A stretch of 64,000 nt of DNA from Nocardia yamanashiensis NBRC 100130 (GTDB lineage Bacteria; Actinomycetota; Actinomycetes; Mycobacteriales; Mycobacteriaceae). The stretch is taken from the NCBI RefSeq assembly GCF_001613325.1, contig NZ_BDCD01000004.1, positions 186,001 to 250,000 on the forward strand, written 5' to 3'. A program made the position numbers and the translations under genes. The first letter of the stretch is position 1. Each line of letters begins with the position of its first letter. This document shows positions 9,706 to 18,406 of the stretch, piece by piece. The notes under the pieces are model-generated. The model did not search any database and was not told where the DNA came from. It saw only the letters and a list, made by a program, of their open reading frames with translations.

Positions 9706-10995
9706 ATGGGCAAGAATCGGCGGCATCGGGAGCGGCAGCGGGCCGCGGCGGGCGATGCGGGGTTCGTGCTCGGCGCATCCGGGCTCGGGGACGATTCGAC
9801 TGCGGAGCAGGTCGGTCAGGCGATTCTGGCGGGCGCTTTGGCCGTGGCCCGGGGCAATGCGAAGGCGGCACGGCAGTGCGCCGACGATCTGGGCGCGCTG
9901 CCCGCGCTGGGTCCGGGCGCGGATTCGGCCGCGCGGCAACTCGTTTCGGCGGTGTTCCGCAACGGGTGGCTGCCGGGCGATATCGATCAGGTGGCGCGCC
10001 GCCGGGTGGACGAGTTCGCGCGGAGCTATCTCATCGACGCGATGGCCGCCCACGTACGGCCGTTCCCCGCCGAGACCGTCGACCCGACCTGGCTGGCCCA
10101 GCTCGACGAAGCCGAAGCCACGATCTGGTGGTCGGCCGGAGAACCGCACTTCGGACAATGGGCGGGCAAGCAATTGCTGACGCCGGTCGAAGCGCTCACC
10201 ACCGTGCTCGAAGCGCTCGCCCTGCTCCTGCAACTTCCTGCGATGCCGCTCATCCGCCCCCTGCCCGGCACCGCGAAACCGGAACTGCGCAGCCACCACG
10301 CCGTCGACGAGAAGGTGCTCGGCCGAGTGCGTGGTCTGCTCGCCAAAGCCGAATCCACCGCCTTCCCCGAGGAAGCCGAAACCCTCTCGGCCAAAGCCCA
10401 AGAGCTGATGACCAGGTACGCCATCGATCAGGTGCTGGTCGACGCCGATCACCGCGCCGTCGATCTGCCCGGCGCCCGCCGCCTCTGGCTCGAAACCCCT
10501 TACGTCGATGCCAAAGCGCTGCTCGTGGACGCGGTCGCCAAAGCCAACCGCTCGCGTGTCATCCTGTCCGCCGAATGGGGTTTCGTGGCGATCGTCGGCG
10601 ATGAAACCGACCTGGACGCAGTCGAACTCCTCACCACCTCGCTGCTGGTGCAGGCAACCCGGGCCATGATCGCCTCCGGCAACGACGACGACCGCAGCAC
10701 TCAGGCGCGCAGCCGCACCTTCCGCAAATCCTTCCTCATCGCCTATGCCACCCGCATCGGCGAACGCCTGGCCGCCGCCGAACAGGCCACCATCGCGAAA
10801 TCCGCTGCCCCCGAACGCCTGCTGCCGGTGCTGGCGGCGCGCCGCCAGGACGTGGACAAAGCCTTCGACACGTATTTCCCCGCCGCGAAATCCTCCCGCA
10901 TCTCCGTCGGCAGCGCCGAAGGCTGGCAGGCCGGGCGCGATGCCGCCGACCGCGCTCAGCTCGCCGCGCACCGCGCGATCGGCGACACCCGGTAG
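9706..10995 (+). CDS. DUF2786-domain protein
   Basis: The 429-residue protein has a basic N-terminus (MGKNRRHRERQR) and an Ala-rich first half without a recognised fold. A DUF2786 domain lies near residues 205-245 (KVLGRVRGLLAKAES...MTRYAID). The C-terminal part (about 260-425) reads like the companion domain seen in phage- and chromosome-encoded DUF2786 proteins. Function is unknown; the family is sometimes linked to DNA metabolism. The ATG at 9706 follows GGTGAGG; a GTG at 9697 is also in frame. It converges with the MarR gene, with four bases between stops. Confidence 0.75.
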   Translation: MGKNRRHRERQRAAAGDAGFVLGASGLGDDSTAEQVGQAILAGALAVARGNAKAARQCADDLGALPALGPGADSAARQLVSAVFRNGWLPGDIDQVARRRVDEFARSYLIDAMAAHVRPFPAETVDPTWLAQLDEAEATIWWSAGEPHFGQWAGKQLLTPVEALTTVLEALALLLQLPAMPLIRPLPGTAKPELRSHHAVDEKVLGRVRGLLAKAESTAFPEEAETLSAKAQELMTRYAIDQVLVDADHRAVDLPGARRLWLETPYVDAKALLVDAVAKANRSRVILSAEWGFVAIVGDETDLDAVELLTTSLLVQATRAMIASGNDDDRSTQARSRTFRKSFLIAYATRIGERLAAAEQATIAKSAAPERLLPVLAARRQDVDKAFDTYFPAAKSSRISVGSAEGWQAGRDAADRAQLAAHRAIGDTR

Positions 10996-10999
10996 GGGA

Positions 11000-11464
11000 C
11001 TACTCGTCGAGCGCGTCGATAAGCGTCAGCAGCGCCGATCGCAGTGCGGCCCGCTGCTCCGGATCGAGGCGTTCCATCGCGACCGCGAAGCGTTGAATGC
11101 GGGCCGAGGTCAAGCCGCTCACCAGGTCGTGGGCCGATCCGGTCACCGAAAGCAGTTGGGCGCGGCCGTCTTCCGGATCGGCGTCGCGGGAGACGTAGCC
11201 GGCCTTCTCCAGACCGGTGATCATGCGGGACATGGTGGGCGCGCTGACCCGTTCCACCTGCGCGAGATCGCTCAAGCGCATGGGACCCGAACGGGCCAGC
11301 GTGGCCAGGGCGGAGGCCGAGCCGGGGCTCAGCGCGCCCAGATCCCCGGAGTGGCGCAGGAGCCGGATGGTGCGGCCGATCGCGTGGTAGAGATCGGCGG
11401 CTTCGGTGAGCTGCTCGGTGTCGGCGACACTCGCGGACTCGGTCAGCACATCCTCCTGCGTCAT
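11000..11464 (-). CDS. MarR-family regulator of the adjacent efflux pump
   Basis: The 154-residue protein is a typical winged-helix MarR repressor. The recognition region is SDLAQVERVSAPTMSRMITGL at about 85-105, followed by the wing EKAGYVSRDADPEDGRAQLL. It begins four bases after the stop of the DHA2-family transporter on the same strand, so the two are co-transcribed. The natural operator is the palindrome in front of the transporter (13280-13299). Ligand unknown. Confidence 0.9.
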   Translation of the reverse strand: MTQEDVLTESASVADTEQLTEAADLYHAIGRTIRLLRHSGDLGALSPGSASALATLARSGPMRLSDLAQVERVSAPTMSRMITGLEKAGYVSRDADPEDGRAQLLSVTGSAHDLVSGLTSARIQRFAVAMERLDPEQRAALRSALLTLIDALDE

Positions 11465-11468
11465 GGGG

Positions 11469-13235
11469 TCAGATTCCCGCGCGGTCGGCTTCGCGGAGTT
11501 CGGTGGCCTCGTCGAGAACCTTCGGAGTACCGGCGAACCACGACGCCACCGCGCCGATCAGCATCATAAGGGCCGCGCCGAGGAACACGACCACCAGGCC
11601 GGAATGGAACGGACCGGAGATCAGGTTCGGGAAGAACTCGCGTCCGGTGAGCACATCGGCGTGCACGCCCGGCTGGTTCAGCACGCCGCTGTGCCCCAGC
11701 AGTTCCTCGATCGGGTTGTAGCCGAGGAAGGCGGCGAACAGGCTGCCCACCGGAGGCAGATCCGCGACCTGGCCGGCGACCTGGGCGGGGACGCCCTGGG
11801 CCTGCAGGCCCGAGTTCATGGCGTCCGGCAGCGGACCGGACAGGCCGATGATCATGAGCGAGAAGAAGATTCCCATGGACAGCGCCATACCGCCGTTGAA
11901 CAGGGTGCCGCGCATGCCCGAGGCGACGCCGCGCTGGGACGCCGGGACGCTGTTCATCACCTCGGCGGTATTGGGGGAGGCGAACATGCCCGAGCCCAGG
12001 CCGTTGAGCAGGATGATGGCGGCGAACGCCCAGTAGTTGAAGTCGGCCGGAATCACCACCAGCAGAACGAAAGTCGCCGCGGTGATGACCATGCCGAGGG
12101 TGGCGAACAGGCGGGTGCCGTACTTGTCCGACAGCCAGCCCGACACCGGTCCGGCGGCCAGGAAGCCGATGGTCAACGGCAGCAGGTAGATACCGGCCCA
12201 CAGCGGCGTGGCCTCGTAGTCGTATCCGTGCAGCGGCAGCCAGATGCCCTGCAGCCACACGATCAGCATGAACTGCAGGCCGCCGCGGCCGATCGAGGAC
12301 ATGAGGCCGGCCAGATTGCCGAACGCGAACGCCCGGTTCTTGAACAGCGACAGCTGGAACATGGGCTGGGCGACCTTGGTTTCGATCCAGCAGAACAGCA
12401 CCAGCAGCGCCAGCCCGCCGGCCACGGCGCCGATCACCCACGGGTTGCCCCAGCCGGTGGCCGAATCACCGTACGGCTGAATGCCGTACGTGATGCCCGT
12501 CAGCAGCGCGGTGAGTCCCAGCGCGAACGTGACCGTGCCGGGCAGGTCGAGTGATCCCGGCGTCCGTGCCCCGAAGTCGTGCAGCGACCGGTAGGACCAC
12601 ACGGTGCCCAGAATGCCGAACGGCACGCTCACCCAGAAGACGGCCTTCCAATCCCACTCCGACAGCACGCCGCCGATCACCAGGCCCAGGAACGAACCGG
12701 CCACCGCCGCAACCTGATTGATGCCCAGTGCGAATCCGCGCTGCTGCACCGGGAACGCGTCGGTCAGGATCGCCGTGGCGTTGGCCATCAGCATGGCGCC
12801 GCCCACGCCTTGGATCACGCGCCACACGATCAGCCACATGGCGCCTCCGCCGTGCGTGAACGGATCGAACGACAACGCGATCGCCGACACCGTGAACACC
12901 ACGAACCCGAGGTTGTAGATCCGCACCCGCCCGAACATGTCGCCCAGCCGCCCGAACAGCACCACCAGTACCGCCGACGCCAGCAGGAATCCCATGAGCA
13001 GCCACAGCAGATAGCTCACGTTCCCCGGCTCGAGCGGATTCAGCCCGATCCCGTGGAAGATGGCCGGCAGCGAAATGATCACGATCGAGGAGTTGATGGT
13101 CACCATCAACATCCCCAGCGTCGTGTTCGACAACGCCACCCACTTGTAATGCGGATGATCCCGGTCGACCCGAAGCCGCCGTCGAATGGTCTTCACATCA
13201 TCGGCGTCCAAGCCGGTGGTGGGAGCCGTAGCCAT
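11469..13235 (-). CDS. DHA2-family MFS multidrug efflux transporter
   Basis: The 588-residue protein has the roughly 14 hydrophobic helices of the DHA2 (14-TMS) drug:proton antiporters. Landmarks are NSSIVIISLPAIF in helix 1, the loop GRLGDMFGRVRIY, and the antiporter motif C-like GGAMLMANATAILTDAFP. The ATG at 13235 is chosen because GGGGAGGC lies just upstream; a longer frame to 13277 lacks this. It is followed on the same strand by the MarR gene. Substrate cannot be inferred, but expression is probably induced by a toxic compound through MarR. Confidence 0.93.
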   Translation of the reverse strand: MATAPTTGLDADDVKTIRRRLRVDRDHPHYKWVALSNTTLGMLMVTINSSIVIISLPAIFHGIGLNPLEPGNVSYLLWLLMGFLLASAVLVVLFGRLGDMFGRVRIYNLGFVVFTVSAIALSFDPFTHGGGAMWLIVWRVIQGVGGAMLMANATAILTDAFPVQQRGFALGINQVAAVAGSFLGLVIGGVLSEWDWKAVFWVSVPFGILGTVWSYRSLHDFGARTPGSLDLPGTVTFALGLTALLTGITYGIQPYGDSATGWGNPWVIGAVAGGLALLVLFCWIETKVAQPMFQLSLFKNRAFAFGNLAGLMSSIGRGGLQFMLIVWLQGIWLPLHGYDYEATPLWAGIYLLPLTIGFLAAGPVSGWLSDKYGTRLFATLGMVITAATFVLLVVIPADFNYWAFAAIILLNGLGSGMFASPNTAEVMNSVPASQRGVASGMRGTLFNGGMALSMGIFFSLMIIGLSGPLPDAMNSGLQAQGVPAQVAGQVADLPPVGSLFAAFLGYNPIEELLGHSGVLNQPGVHADVLTGREFFPNLISGPFHSGLVVVFLGAALMMLIGAVASWFAGTPKVLDEATELREADRAGI

Positions 13236-13279
13236 CTGAGCCTCCCCAGGAGTCGAACAGTGCGAACAGCGTCCCAATA

Positions 13280-13299
13280 TAGTTGCATTACGCTAACTA
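13280..13299. promoter_or_regulatory. Candidate MarR operator before the efflux operon
   Basis: The 20-base dyad TAGTTGCATTACGCTAACTA has perfect TAGTT/AACTA ends and a GC-rich inner part. It is 45 bases upstream of the transporter start, in an AT-rich island of otherwise very GC-rich DNA. Size and position suit MarR dimer binding and autorepression of the transporter-marR operon. Confidence 0.5.
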
Positions 13300-13398
13300 A
13301 CGAAATCCGGCGGTCGGTTCGCCTGGTCAACCCATCGAAACCGGCGTCTGGCTCCTGCTTCCGAGGCGCGCCACAATACGTCCGGGAGGGAACAGGCC

Positions 13399-13662
13399 AT
13401 GTTGAGAAGATCCGCCATCTACACCGATCCGCCTACTGAACTCACCCCGGGCCAACTGCATGCAGCACTCGCGAAAGCCCGGCGAGCGGCGCGCGAATCC
13501 CGGCGATCCTTCCGGACCGCCCGCGGCCAATACCGCCGTTATCGCGCGGCGGCGGGCGCGATCTATCTGGACTGGCCGCGCTGGCACACCGAATATCTCC
13601 GCGAGTACCGCATCGGACACAACTGGATCGGCCCCGACCCCGGGAACCACATCGGCGGTTGA
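13399..13662 (+). CDS. Small basic protein of unknown function
   Basis: The 87-residue ORF is rich in Arg and Ala, with a likely helical stretch at about 20-50 and an aromatic C-terminal part (LDWPRWHTEYLREYRIG). It has a good ribosome-binding site, GGGAGGGAAC, nine bases before the ATG, and lies divergently from the efflux operon. No family is recognised. The ribosome-binding site and the lack of another gene here are the main support. Confidence 0.45.
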   Translation: MLRRSAIYTDPPTELTPGQLHAALAKARRAARESRRSFRTARGQYRRYRAAAGAIYLDWPRWHTEYLREYRIGHNWIGPDPGNHIGG

Positions 13663-13705
13663 TTGCCCACCCCGAGCGGATTCATGGCTCGGGGTGGGGA
13701 GTTGC

Positions 13706-14716
13706 TCAGCTGAGGCGGACTTCGGCGGTGGCGAGGCCGAAGATCTTGCGGCCGCCGGACTTCGCGGTGATGACGAGGACGGCGGTCTTGGTTTCGGGGT
13801 CGAGGGATTTCACGCGGGCGGTGAACTCCACGGTCCCGGCGGATTCGGCTTCGATGATGGTGTAGTTGGAGAGGCGGACGTTGTAGCGCAGGAGGGCGCC
13901 GGGATCGCCCAGCCAATCGGTGACGAAGCCGGCGCCCAGGGCCATGGTGAGCATGCCGTGGGCGATCACGTCGGGGAGACCGGCTTTGGCGGCGATGGCC
14001 CCGTCCCAGTGGATGGGGTTGGCGTCGCCTGCCACGCCGGCGTAGTTGACCAGGTCGCCGCGGGTGAGGCGGGCGGTGCGGGGCGGGAGTTCGGTTCCTA
14101 CCGAGAGCTTTTCGAAGTCGACGGCGGTGCGGGGGAGGCGGTCGCGGCTCGCGGTGGAGTGGGGGCCGTAGTCCGGGGTGGAGGGAGCGGCCGGATCGGT
14201 CACGGCGGTGCGTTCGATGCCGTGCATGATCACGCGCTCGATGGCGGGGGTGATGTCGGCGTCGACGTCTTCGGCGGTGAGACCGAGGACGGTGGTGTGC
14301 ATGATCTGGACGATTTCGCCGGATTGGGCGGTGAAGGTATTGGTGACGGTCAGCAGGTCGCGGCCGGCGACGGTGCGCACCGCGGTCAGTTCGACGTCGC
14401 TGGTGACGCGGTCACCGGTGACGACCGGCTGATACATCTCGAAGACCTGGTCGGTCTGGACGTACACGCCGTATCCGGTGATGACGGATTCGAAGAGGCG
14501 GCGGTTGGCCAGCATGGCGACAATCGAGAAGAACGTGGTCGGGGCGACCAGTCCGTCATAGCCGAGTTCGTTCGCGGCGGCCTCGCTCCAGTGCGCGGGA
14601 TGGAAGTCCTGCACGGCACGGGCGTATTCGCGGATCTTCTCGCGACCCACCTCGTAGTAGTCGTCGAGGCGATAGTGGTGCCCGACCAGCGCGGCCGTAT
14701 CGAACGTCGCTTCCAC
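13706..14716 (-). CDS. Fused HadA/HadB-type (3R)-hydroxyacyl dehydratase
   Basis: The 336-residue protein is two hot-dog (MaoC-like) domains in one chain. The N-terminal half (about 1-150) resembles the HadA/HadC-type FAS1 dehydratase region. The C-terminal half (about 190-335) carries the hydratase motif YAGVAGDANPIHWDG with the catalytic Asp/His pair. In mycolic-acid bacteria HadA and HadB form the FAS-II dehydratase; here they look fused, as in other Nocardia. The GTG at 14716 follows TTAGGAG by seven bases, so longer upstream frames are not used. It converges with the small ORF. Confidence 0.85.
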   Translation of the reverse strand: MEATFDTAALVGHHYRLDDYYEVGREKIREYARAVQDFHPAHWSEAAANELGYDGLVAPTTFFSIVAMLANRRLFESVITGYGVYVQTDQVFEMYQPVVTGDRVTSDVELTAVRTVAGRDLLTVTNTFTAQSGEIVQIMHTTVLGLTAEDVDADITPAIERVIMHGIERTAVTDPAAPSTPDYGPHSTASRDRLPRTAVDFEKLSVGTELPPRTARLTRGDLVNYAGVAGDANPIHWDGAIAAKAGLPDVIAHGMLTMALGAGFVTDWLGDPGALLRYNVRLSNYTIIEAESAGTVEFTARVKSLDPETKTAVLVITAKSGGRKIFGLATAEVRLS

Positions 14717-14854
14717 CAAGGTGCTCCTAACTTCACATTCCCCCGGCATCGCCCGAAAATTTCTCCGGAAATCTCCGGACGATGTGTCGAGATCCGGTCG
14801 GCGGCTCCGACCTTGGGCTGACAGTAGTTCAAACCCCTTGCCCAGGAGATCATC

Positions 14855-15307
14855 ATGACCACCCTGAACACCTTCATCTGGTTCGAGCAGTCCGCCGAGG
14901 AAGCCGCCGAGTTCTACGTCGCGACCGTCCCCGGATCCAAGATCCACGAGGTCACCCGCAACGCCGACGGTTCCGCCTTCATCGTCACCCTCGACCTCGC
15001 CGGCCACGCCGTCACCATCATGAACGGCGGCCCCGACCACCCCCTCACCGACGCCATCTCCCTCCAGGTGGTCGTCGACACCCAGGAAGAGATCGACCAC
15101 CTGTGGGCAGCCCTCACCGACGGCGGCGCCCCCGGCCCCTGCGGCTGGCTCACCGACCGCTACGGCCTGAGCTGGCAGGTCGCCCCCGCCGCCATGCCGA
15201 CCCTGATGAGCGGCACCCCCGAACAGGCCCTCGCCGTCGCCATGTCCCTCCGCGCCATGTCCAAGATCGACCTCAAAGTCCTCCAGGACGCCTACGACCG
15301 CGCCTGA
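14855..15307 (+). CDS. VOC-superfamily (PhnB-like) protein
   Basis: The 150-residue protein has the PhnB-type vicinal-oxygen-chelate opening FIWFEQSAEEAAEFYVATVPGS and the later AALTDGGAPGPCGWLTDRYGLSWQV, typical of the group often mislabelled 3-demethylubiquinone methyltransferase. The ATG follows CCCAGGAGAT. Codons end very heavily in C. Its last 16 bases overlap the convergent LysR gene. Substrate unknown. Confidence 0.85.
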   Translation: MTTLNTFIWFEQSAEEAAEFYVATVPGSKIHEVTRNADGSAFIVTLDLAGHAVTIMNGGPDHPLTDAISLQVVVDTQEEIDHLWAALTDGGAPGPCGWLTDRYGLSWQVAPAAMPTLMSGTPEQALAVAMSLRAMSKIDLKVLQDAYDRA

Positions 15308-16230
15308 TCCGCACCCCTACCCGCATTGCCGCCCATGTGAGTCATCGCATGGGCGGCGATGAAGGTGTGTAAGCGGGATACCGCGGGTGTCGGGCGATGC
15401 GTGCCGGAAACCAGTCCGATGCTGCGGATGGGCGGGTTCCGCAGGGTCACCGGGTGCAGCTCAGGGTGCGGCGTCTCCGGTGCAGGGAGCAGCGCGATGC
15501 CCAGGCCGTGGCCGACCAATGCGCGCAGGGTATCGAATTCGGTGATCTCGAACGCGACGACCGGGGTGAATCCCGCTTCGGCGCACCGGGAATCGAGCAG
15601 CCGGCGCAAGTGATAGCTGGGTGGGTTGGCGATGAATCGTTCCTCGGCCAACTCGGCCAGGTCCACGGATTCCCGTCCGGCCAGCCGGTGCCGGCGAGCG
15701 ACGTACAGCTGAATGGGCTGATACCCCAAGACCGTCGAGGGCAGATCGTCGGGCGCCGGAATCATCACGGCAAGGTCCAAGCGACCGGTCCGTATCTGTT
15801 CCGCGAGTGCCTCCCCGTGCGCCTGCACCAAATGCAATCTGATTCGCGGCGCGCTCCTGTGGAAGTCCGCCAGCAGCGCCGGCACACTGACCGGCCCGAG
15901 ACTGAGCGGAAATCCGAACCGCACCAGACCCGTTTCGGGATCGGCGTTCCCACGCACCACATTGACCGCATCGTCCAGGCCACGCACCAGCTCCCGGGTC
16001 CGTTCGAACAACTCGCGCCCCGCGGGCGTGAGCGTGATTCCACGACCGACCGGTTGGAAAAGCTGAATCCCAACCGCCTTCTCGACCGCCTTCAGCCTGC
16101 GGCTCAAAGATGACTGCGGCACGCCCAGTACCTGCGCCGCCCGTGTGACGTGCCCCTCACCGGCTGCGGTATCGAAGGCCGCGAGCAGCGGCGCGAGCGC
16201 CTCCAACTGCGCATACGGCGACTGATCCAT
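15292..16230 (-). CDS. LysR-family regulator, probably of mqo
   Basis: The 312-residue protein has an N-terminal winged helix at about 15-75 (VTRAAQVLGVPQSSLSRRLKAVEKAVG) and a LysR substrate-binding domain from about 100. A short leader of some 15 residues precedes the helix-turn-helix. It is divergent from the malate:quinone oxidoreductase gene with 89 bases between starts, the classic LysR-target arrangement. Its 3' end overlaps the VOC gene. The effector is unknown; malate or a related acid is a guess from context. Confidence 0.88.
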   Translation of the reverse strand: MDQSPYAQLEALAPLLAAFDTAAGEGHVTRAAQVLGVPQSSLSRRLKAVEKAVGIQLFQPVGRGITLTPAGRELFERTRELVRGLDDAVNVVRGNADPETGLVRFGFPLSLGPVSVPALLADFHRSAPRIRLHLVQAHGEALAEQIRTGRLDLAVMIPAPDDLPSTVLGYQPIQLYVARRHRLAGRESVDLAELAEERFIANPPSYHLRRLLDSRCAEAGFTPVVAFEITEFDTLRALVGHGLGIALLPAPETPHPELHPVTLRNPPIRSIGLVSGTHRPTPAVSRLHTFIAAHAMTHMGGNAGRGADQARS

Positions 16231-16241
16231 ATTCGGATCGT

Positions 16242-16254
16242 ATTGGCTCGCAAT
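16242..16254. promoter_or_regulatory. Candidate LysR box between lysR and mqo
   Basis: ATTGGCTCGCAAT is a T-N11-A-type dyad with ATTG/CAAT arms, 12 bases upstream of the LysR start. A second TATTGG follows at 16259. The position in a short divergent promoter fits LysR autoregulation and mqo control, but the motif is short. Confidence 0.35.
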
Positions 16255-16319
16255 CGATATTGGACGGATGAATCTGCCCGGTGTGACGATTCCCGCAGTA
16301 CCAGAGCGGGAGGCGTCAA

Positions 16320-17729
16320 ATGGCAGCACAGGCAATGGAATCCCTTGCGGCTCCGGAGGTTCTGGATGTCGCACTGATCGGCGGCGGCATCATGTCCGCG
16401 ACGTTGGGCGCGATGTTCGCACGCCTGCAACCGGACTGGTCGATAACGCTGTTCGAGCGCCTCGATCACCTGGCCGCGGAGAGTTCCGATCCCTGGAACA
16501 ACGCAGGTACCGGGCATTCGGGATTCTGCGAGCTGAACTACATGCCCGACCCGGACGATCCGGCCAGGGCCGCGGAGATCGCCCGGCAGTTCCGGCTGTC
16601 GCGGGAATTCTGGAACACGCTCGGGAACCAGGATTTCGTGACTCCGACCCCGCACCTCGATGTCGTCTTCGGCGCGCGGGATGTGGATTACCTGCGGGCC
16701 CGATACAAAACCATGACGGCGCTGCCCGCGTTCGAGGCGATGGAGTTCACCGAGGATCCCGAGCAGATCGCGCAATGGGCGCCGCTGCTGATGGATGGCC
16801 GCGAACCCGGCGAGCCAATGGCGGCAACCCGCTTCGAGGGCGGCACCGACGTGGATTTCGGTGCGCTCACCCGGCTACTCGTGGACGGCATGAAGACCAC
16901 GGGCACACAGGTCCACCTCGGCCAAGAGGTGATCAAGCTCCGCAAGGAGGCCGACGTCTGGTCGCTCACCGTACGCGACCGAACGACCAAGCGCCGACAT
17001 ACCGTGCGAGCACGTTTCGTCTTCGTCGGGGCGGGCGGCTACTCCCTGAAACTGCTGCAACGGGCCGGGATTCGGGAAGTGGACGGTTACGCGGTCTTCC
17101 CATTCGGCGCACAGTTCCTGCGCACCGACAATCCAGACGTGGTCGCCCGTCACCAGGCGAAGGTGTACAGCCAAGCCGCGCTGGGCGCACCGCCGATGTC
17201 CGTCCCGCACCTGGACAAACGACTGGTCGACGGCACCGAATCACTGCTGTTCGGCCCGTACGCGACCTTCAGCACCAGGCTCCTCAAGCACGGCCGCCTC
17301 ATCGACCTGTTCACCACCATCCGCCTCCGCAATATCGCGGTTCTGCTGGCCGCCGGCCTTCAGAATCTGTCCCTGGTGGTCTATCTGCTGAGTCAGCTCG
17401 TCGCCACTCGCCGCCGCAAATTCGCGGAGCTGCAACGTTTCTACCCCTCCGCCGCCCCTGCGGACTGGACCCTGATCCAGGCCGGCCAGCGCGCCCAGGT
17501 CGTCAAACCGCACCCGGGCAAGGTCGGCGAGCTGACCTTCGGCACCGAACTGGTCACCGCCGCGGACGGCAGTATCGCCGGTCTGCTCGGTGCATCTCCC
17601 GGAGCGTCGACGGCTCCGGCGATCATGGCCGACCTGTTGGGCCGGTGCTTCCCCGCCCGCTACCCCGAGTGGGAACCGGCTCTCCGGGGCCTCATGCCCA
17701 CGCTGCCACCCTCTAATGTCGAGTTGTGA
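16320..17729 (+). CDS. mqo: Malate:quinone oxidoreductase
   Basis: Mqo is a membrane-associated FAD enzyme that oxidises malate to oxaloacetate and passes electrons to quinone. The 469-residue protein has the nucleotide-binding motif GGGIMSATLG at 21-30, NNAGTGHSGFCELNY, and the C-terminal LLGASPGASTAPAIM typical of the family. It is slightly shorter than usual. The ATG follows GGGAGG by seven bases. Its stop overlaps the GTG of the acetyltransferase, making it the head of a four-gene coupled operon with two MutS-like genes, which is unexpected company. Confidence 0.95.
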   Translation: MAAQAMESLAAPEVLDVALIGGGIMSATLGAMFARLQPDWSITLFERLDHLAAESSDPWNNAGTGHSGFCELNYMPDPDDPARAAEIARQFRLSREFWNTLGNQDFVTPTPHLDVVFGARDVDYLRARYKTMTALPAFEAMEFTEDPEQIAQWAPLLMDGREPGEPMAATRFEGGTDVDFGALTRLLVDGMKTTGTQVHLGQEVIKLRKEADVWSLTVRDRTTKRRHTVRARFVFVGAGGYSLKLLQRAGIREVDGYAVFPFGAQFLRTDNPDVVARHQAKVYSQAALGAPPMSVPHLDKRLVDGTESLLFGPYATFSTRLLKHGRLIDLFTTIRLRNIAVLLAAGLQNLSLVVYLLSQLVATRRRKFAELQRFYPSAAPADWTLIQAGQRAQVVKPHPGKVGELTFGTELVTAADGSIAGLLGASPGASTAPAIMADLLGRCFPARYPEWEPALRGLMPTLPPSNVEL

Positions 17730-18406
17730 GCTTCGAAGAAATGAGCAGGTTTCATCCGGTGGTGGATGTGCGGCCCGCCGATGAGCCCTGGCCTGAAATG
17801 GTTTGGCCGATTCCTGACGGCACGGAGCTCGTGGGGACCACGGTGGTGCTGACGCCGTTGGATCCGGCGAAGGATGCCGACGGGCTGTTTGATGCGCTCG
17901 ACCATGATGATGTCTGGGCGCACGTGCCTTGGCGGCCGGCCGGGCCGGAGGAGTTCCGGGCGCATCTCGAAGCTCGGTGTGCGTTGCCGGATTGGCAGCT
18001 TTGGACTGTGCGGCTGCGGCGGGTGGTGGCGGGGATCGAAGCGGATCGCGTGGTGGGGGTTTCCGCGTATCTCGGAGTTTCGGCGCGGGATGCTGCGCTG
18101 GAGATCGGGTTCACGCTTTATGACCCGGCGGTGTGGGCTACGAGTGTCAATCCTGAGGCCAAGCTGCTGCTTCTCGAGCATGCGTTCGAGAAGTTGAATG
18201 TCGGGCGGGTGCAGTTGAAGACCGATGTGCGCAATCGTCGGTCGCAGCAGGCGATCGCGCGACTGGGTGCGCAGTACGAGGGGGTGTTGCGGCGCAACTT
18301 CCGGCGGTCGGACGGCACGATTCGGGACAGTGTGTTGTTCTCGATCATCGCCGAGGATTGGCCGGTGGTAAGGGCGCGGTTGACCGAACGGCTTGCGGGG
18401 CAATGA
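17726..18406 (+). CDS. GNAT-family N-acetyltransferase
   Basis: The 226-residue protein matches the RimJ/RimL-like GNAT group. It has LVGTTVVLTPLDPAKDADGLF near the start, a central beta strand DAALEIGFTLYDP, and VGRVQLKTDVRNRRSQQAIARLGA as the acetyl-CoA-binding helix region, then EGVLRRNFRRSDGTIRDS. The GTG at 17726 overlaps the mqo stop; an ATG at 17741 is an alternative. It shares ATGA with the first MutS-like gene. Acceptor unknown. Confidence 0.88.
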   Translation: MSFEEMSRFHPVVDVRPADEPWPEMVWPIPDGTELVGTTVVLTPLDPAKDADGLFDALDHDDVWAHVPWRPAGPEEFRAHLEARCALPDWQLWTVRLRRVVAGIEADRVVGVSAYLGVSARDAALEIGFTLYDPAVWATSVNPEAKLLLLEHAFEKLNVGRVQLKTDVRNRRSQQAIARLGAQYEGVLRRNFRRSDGTIRDSVLFSIIAEDWPVVRARLTERLAGQ

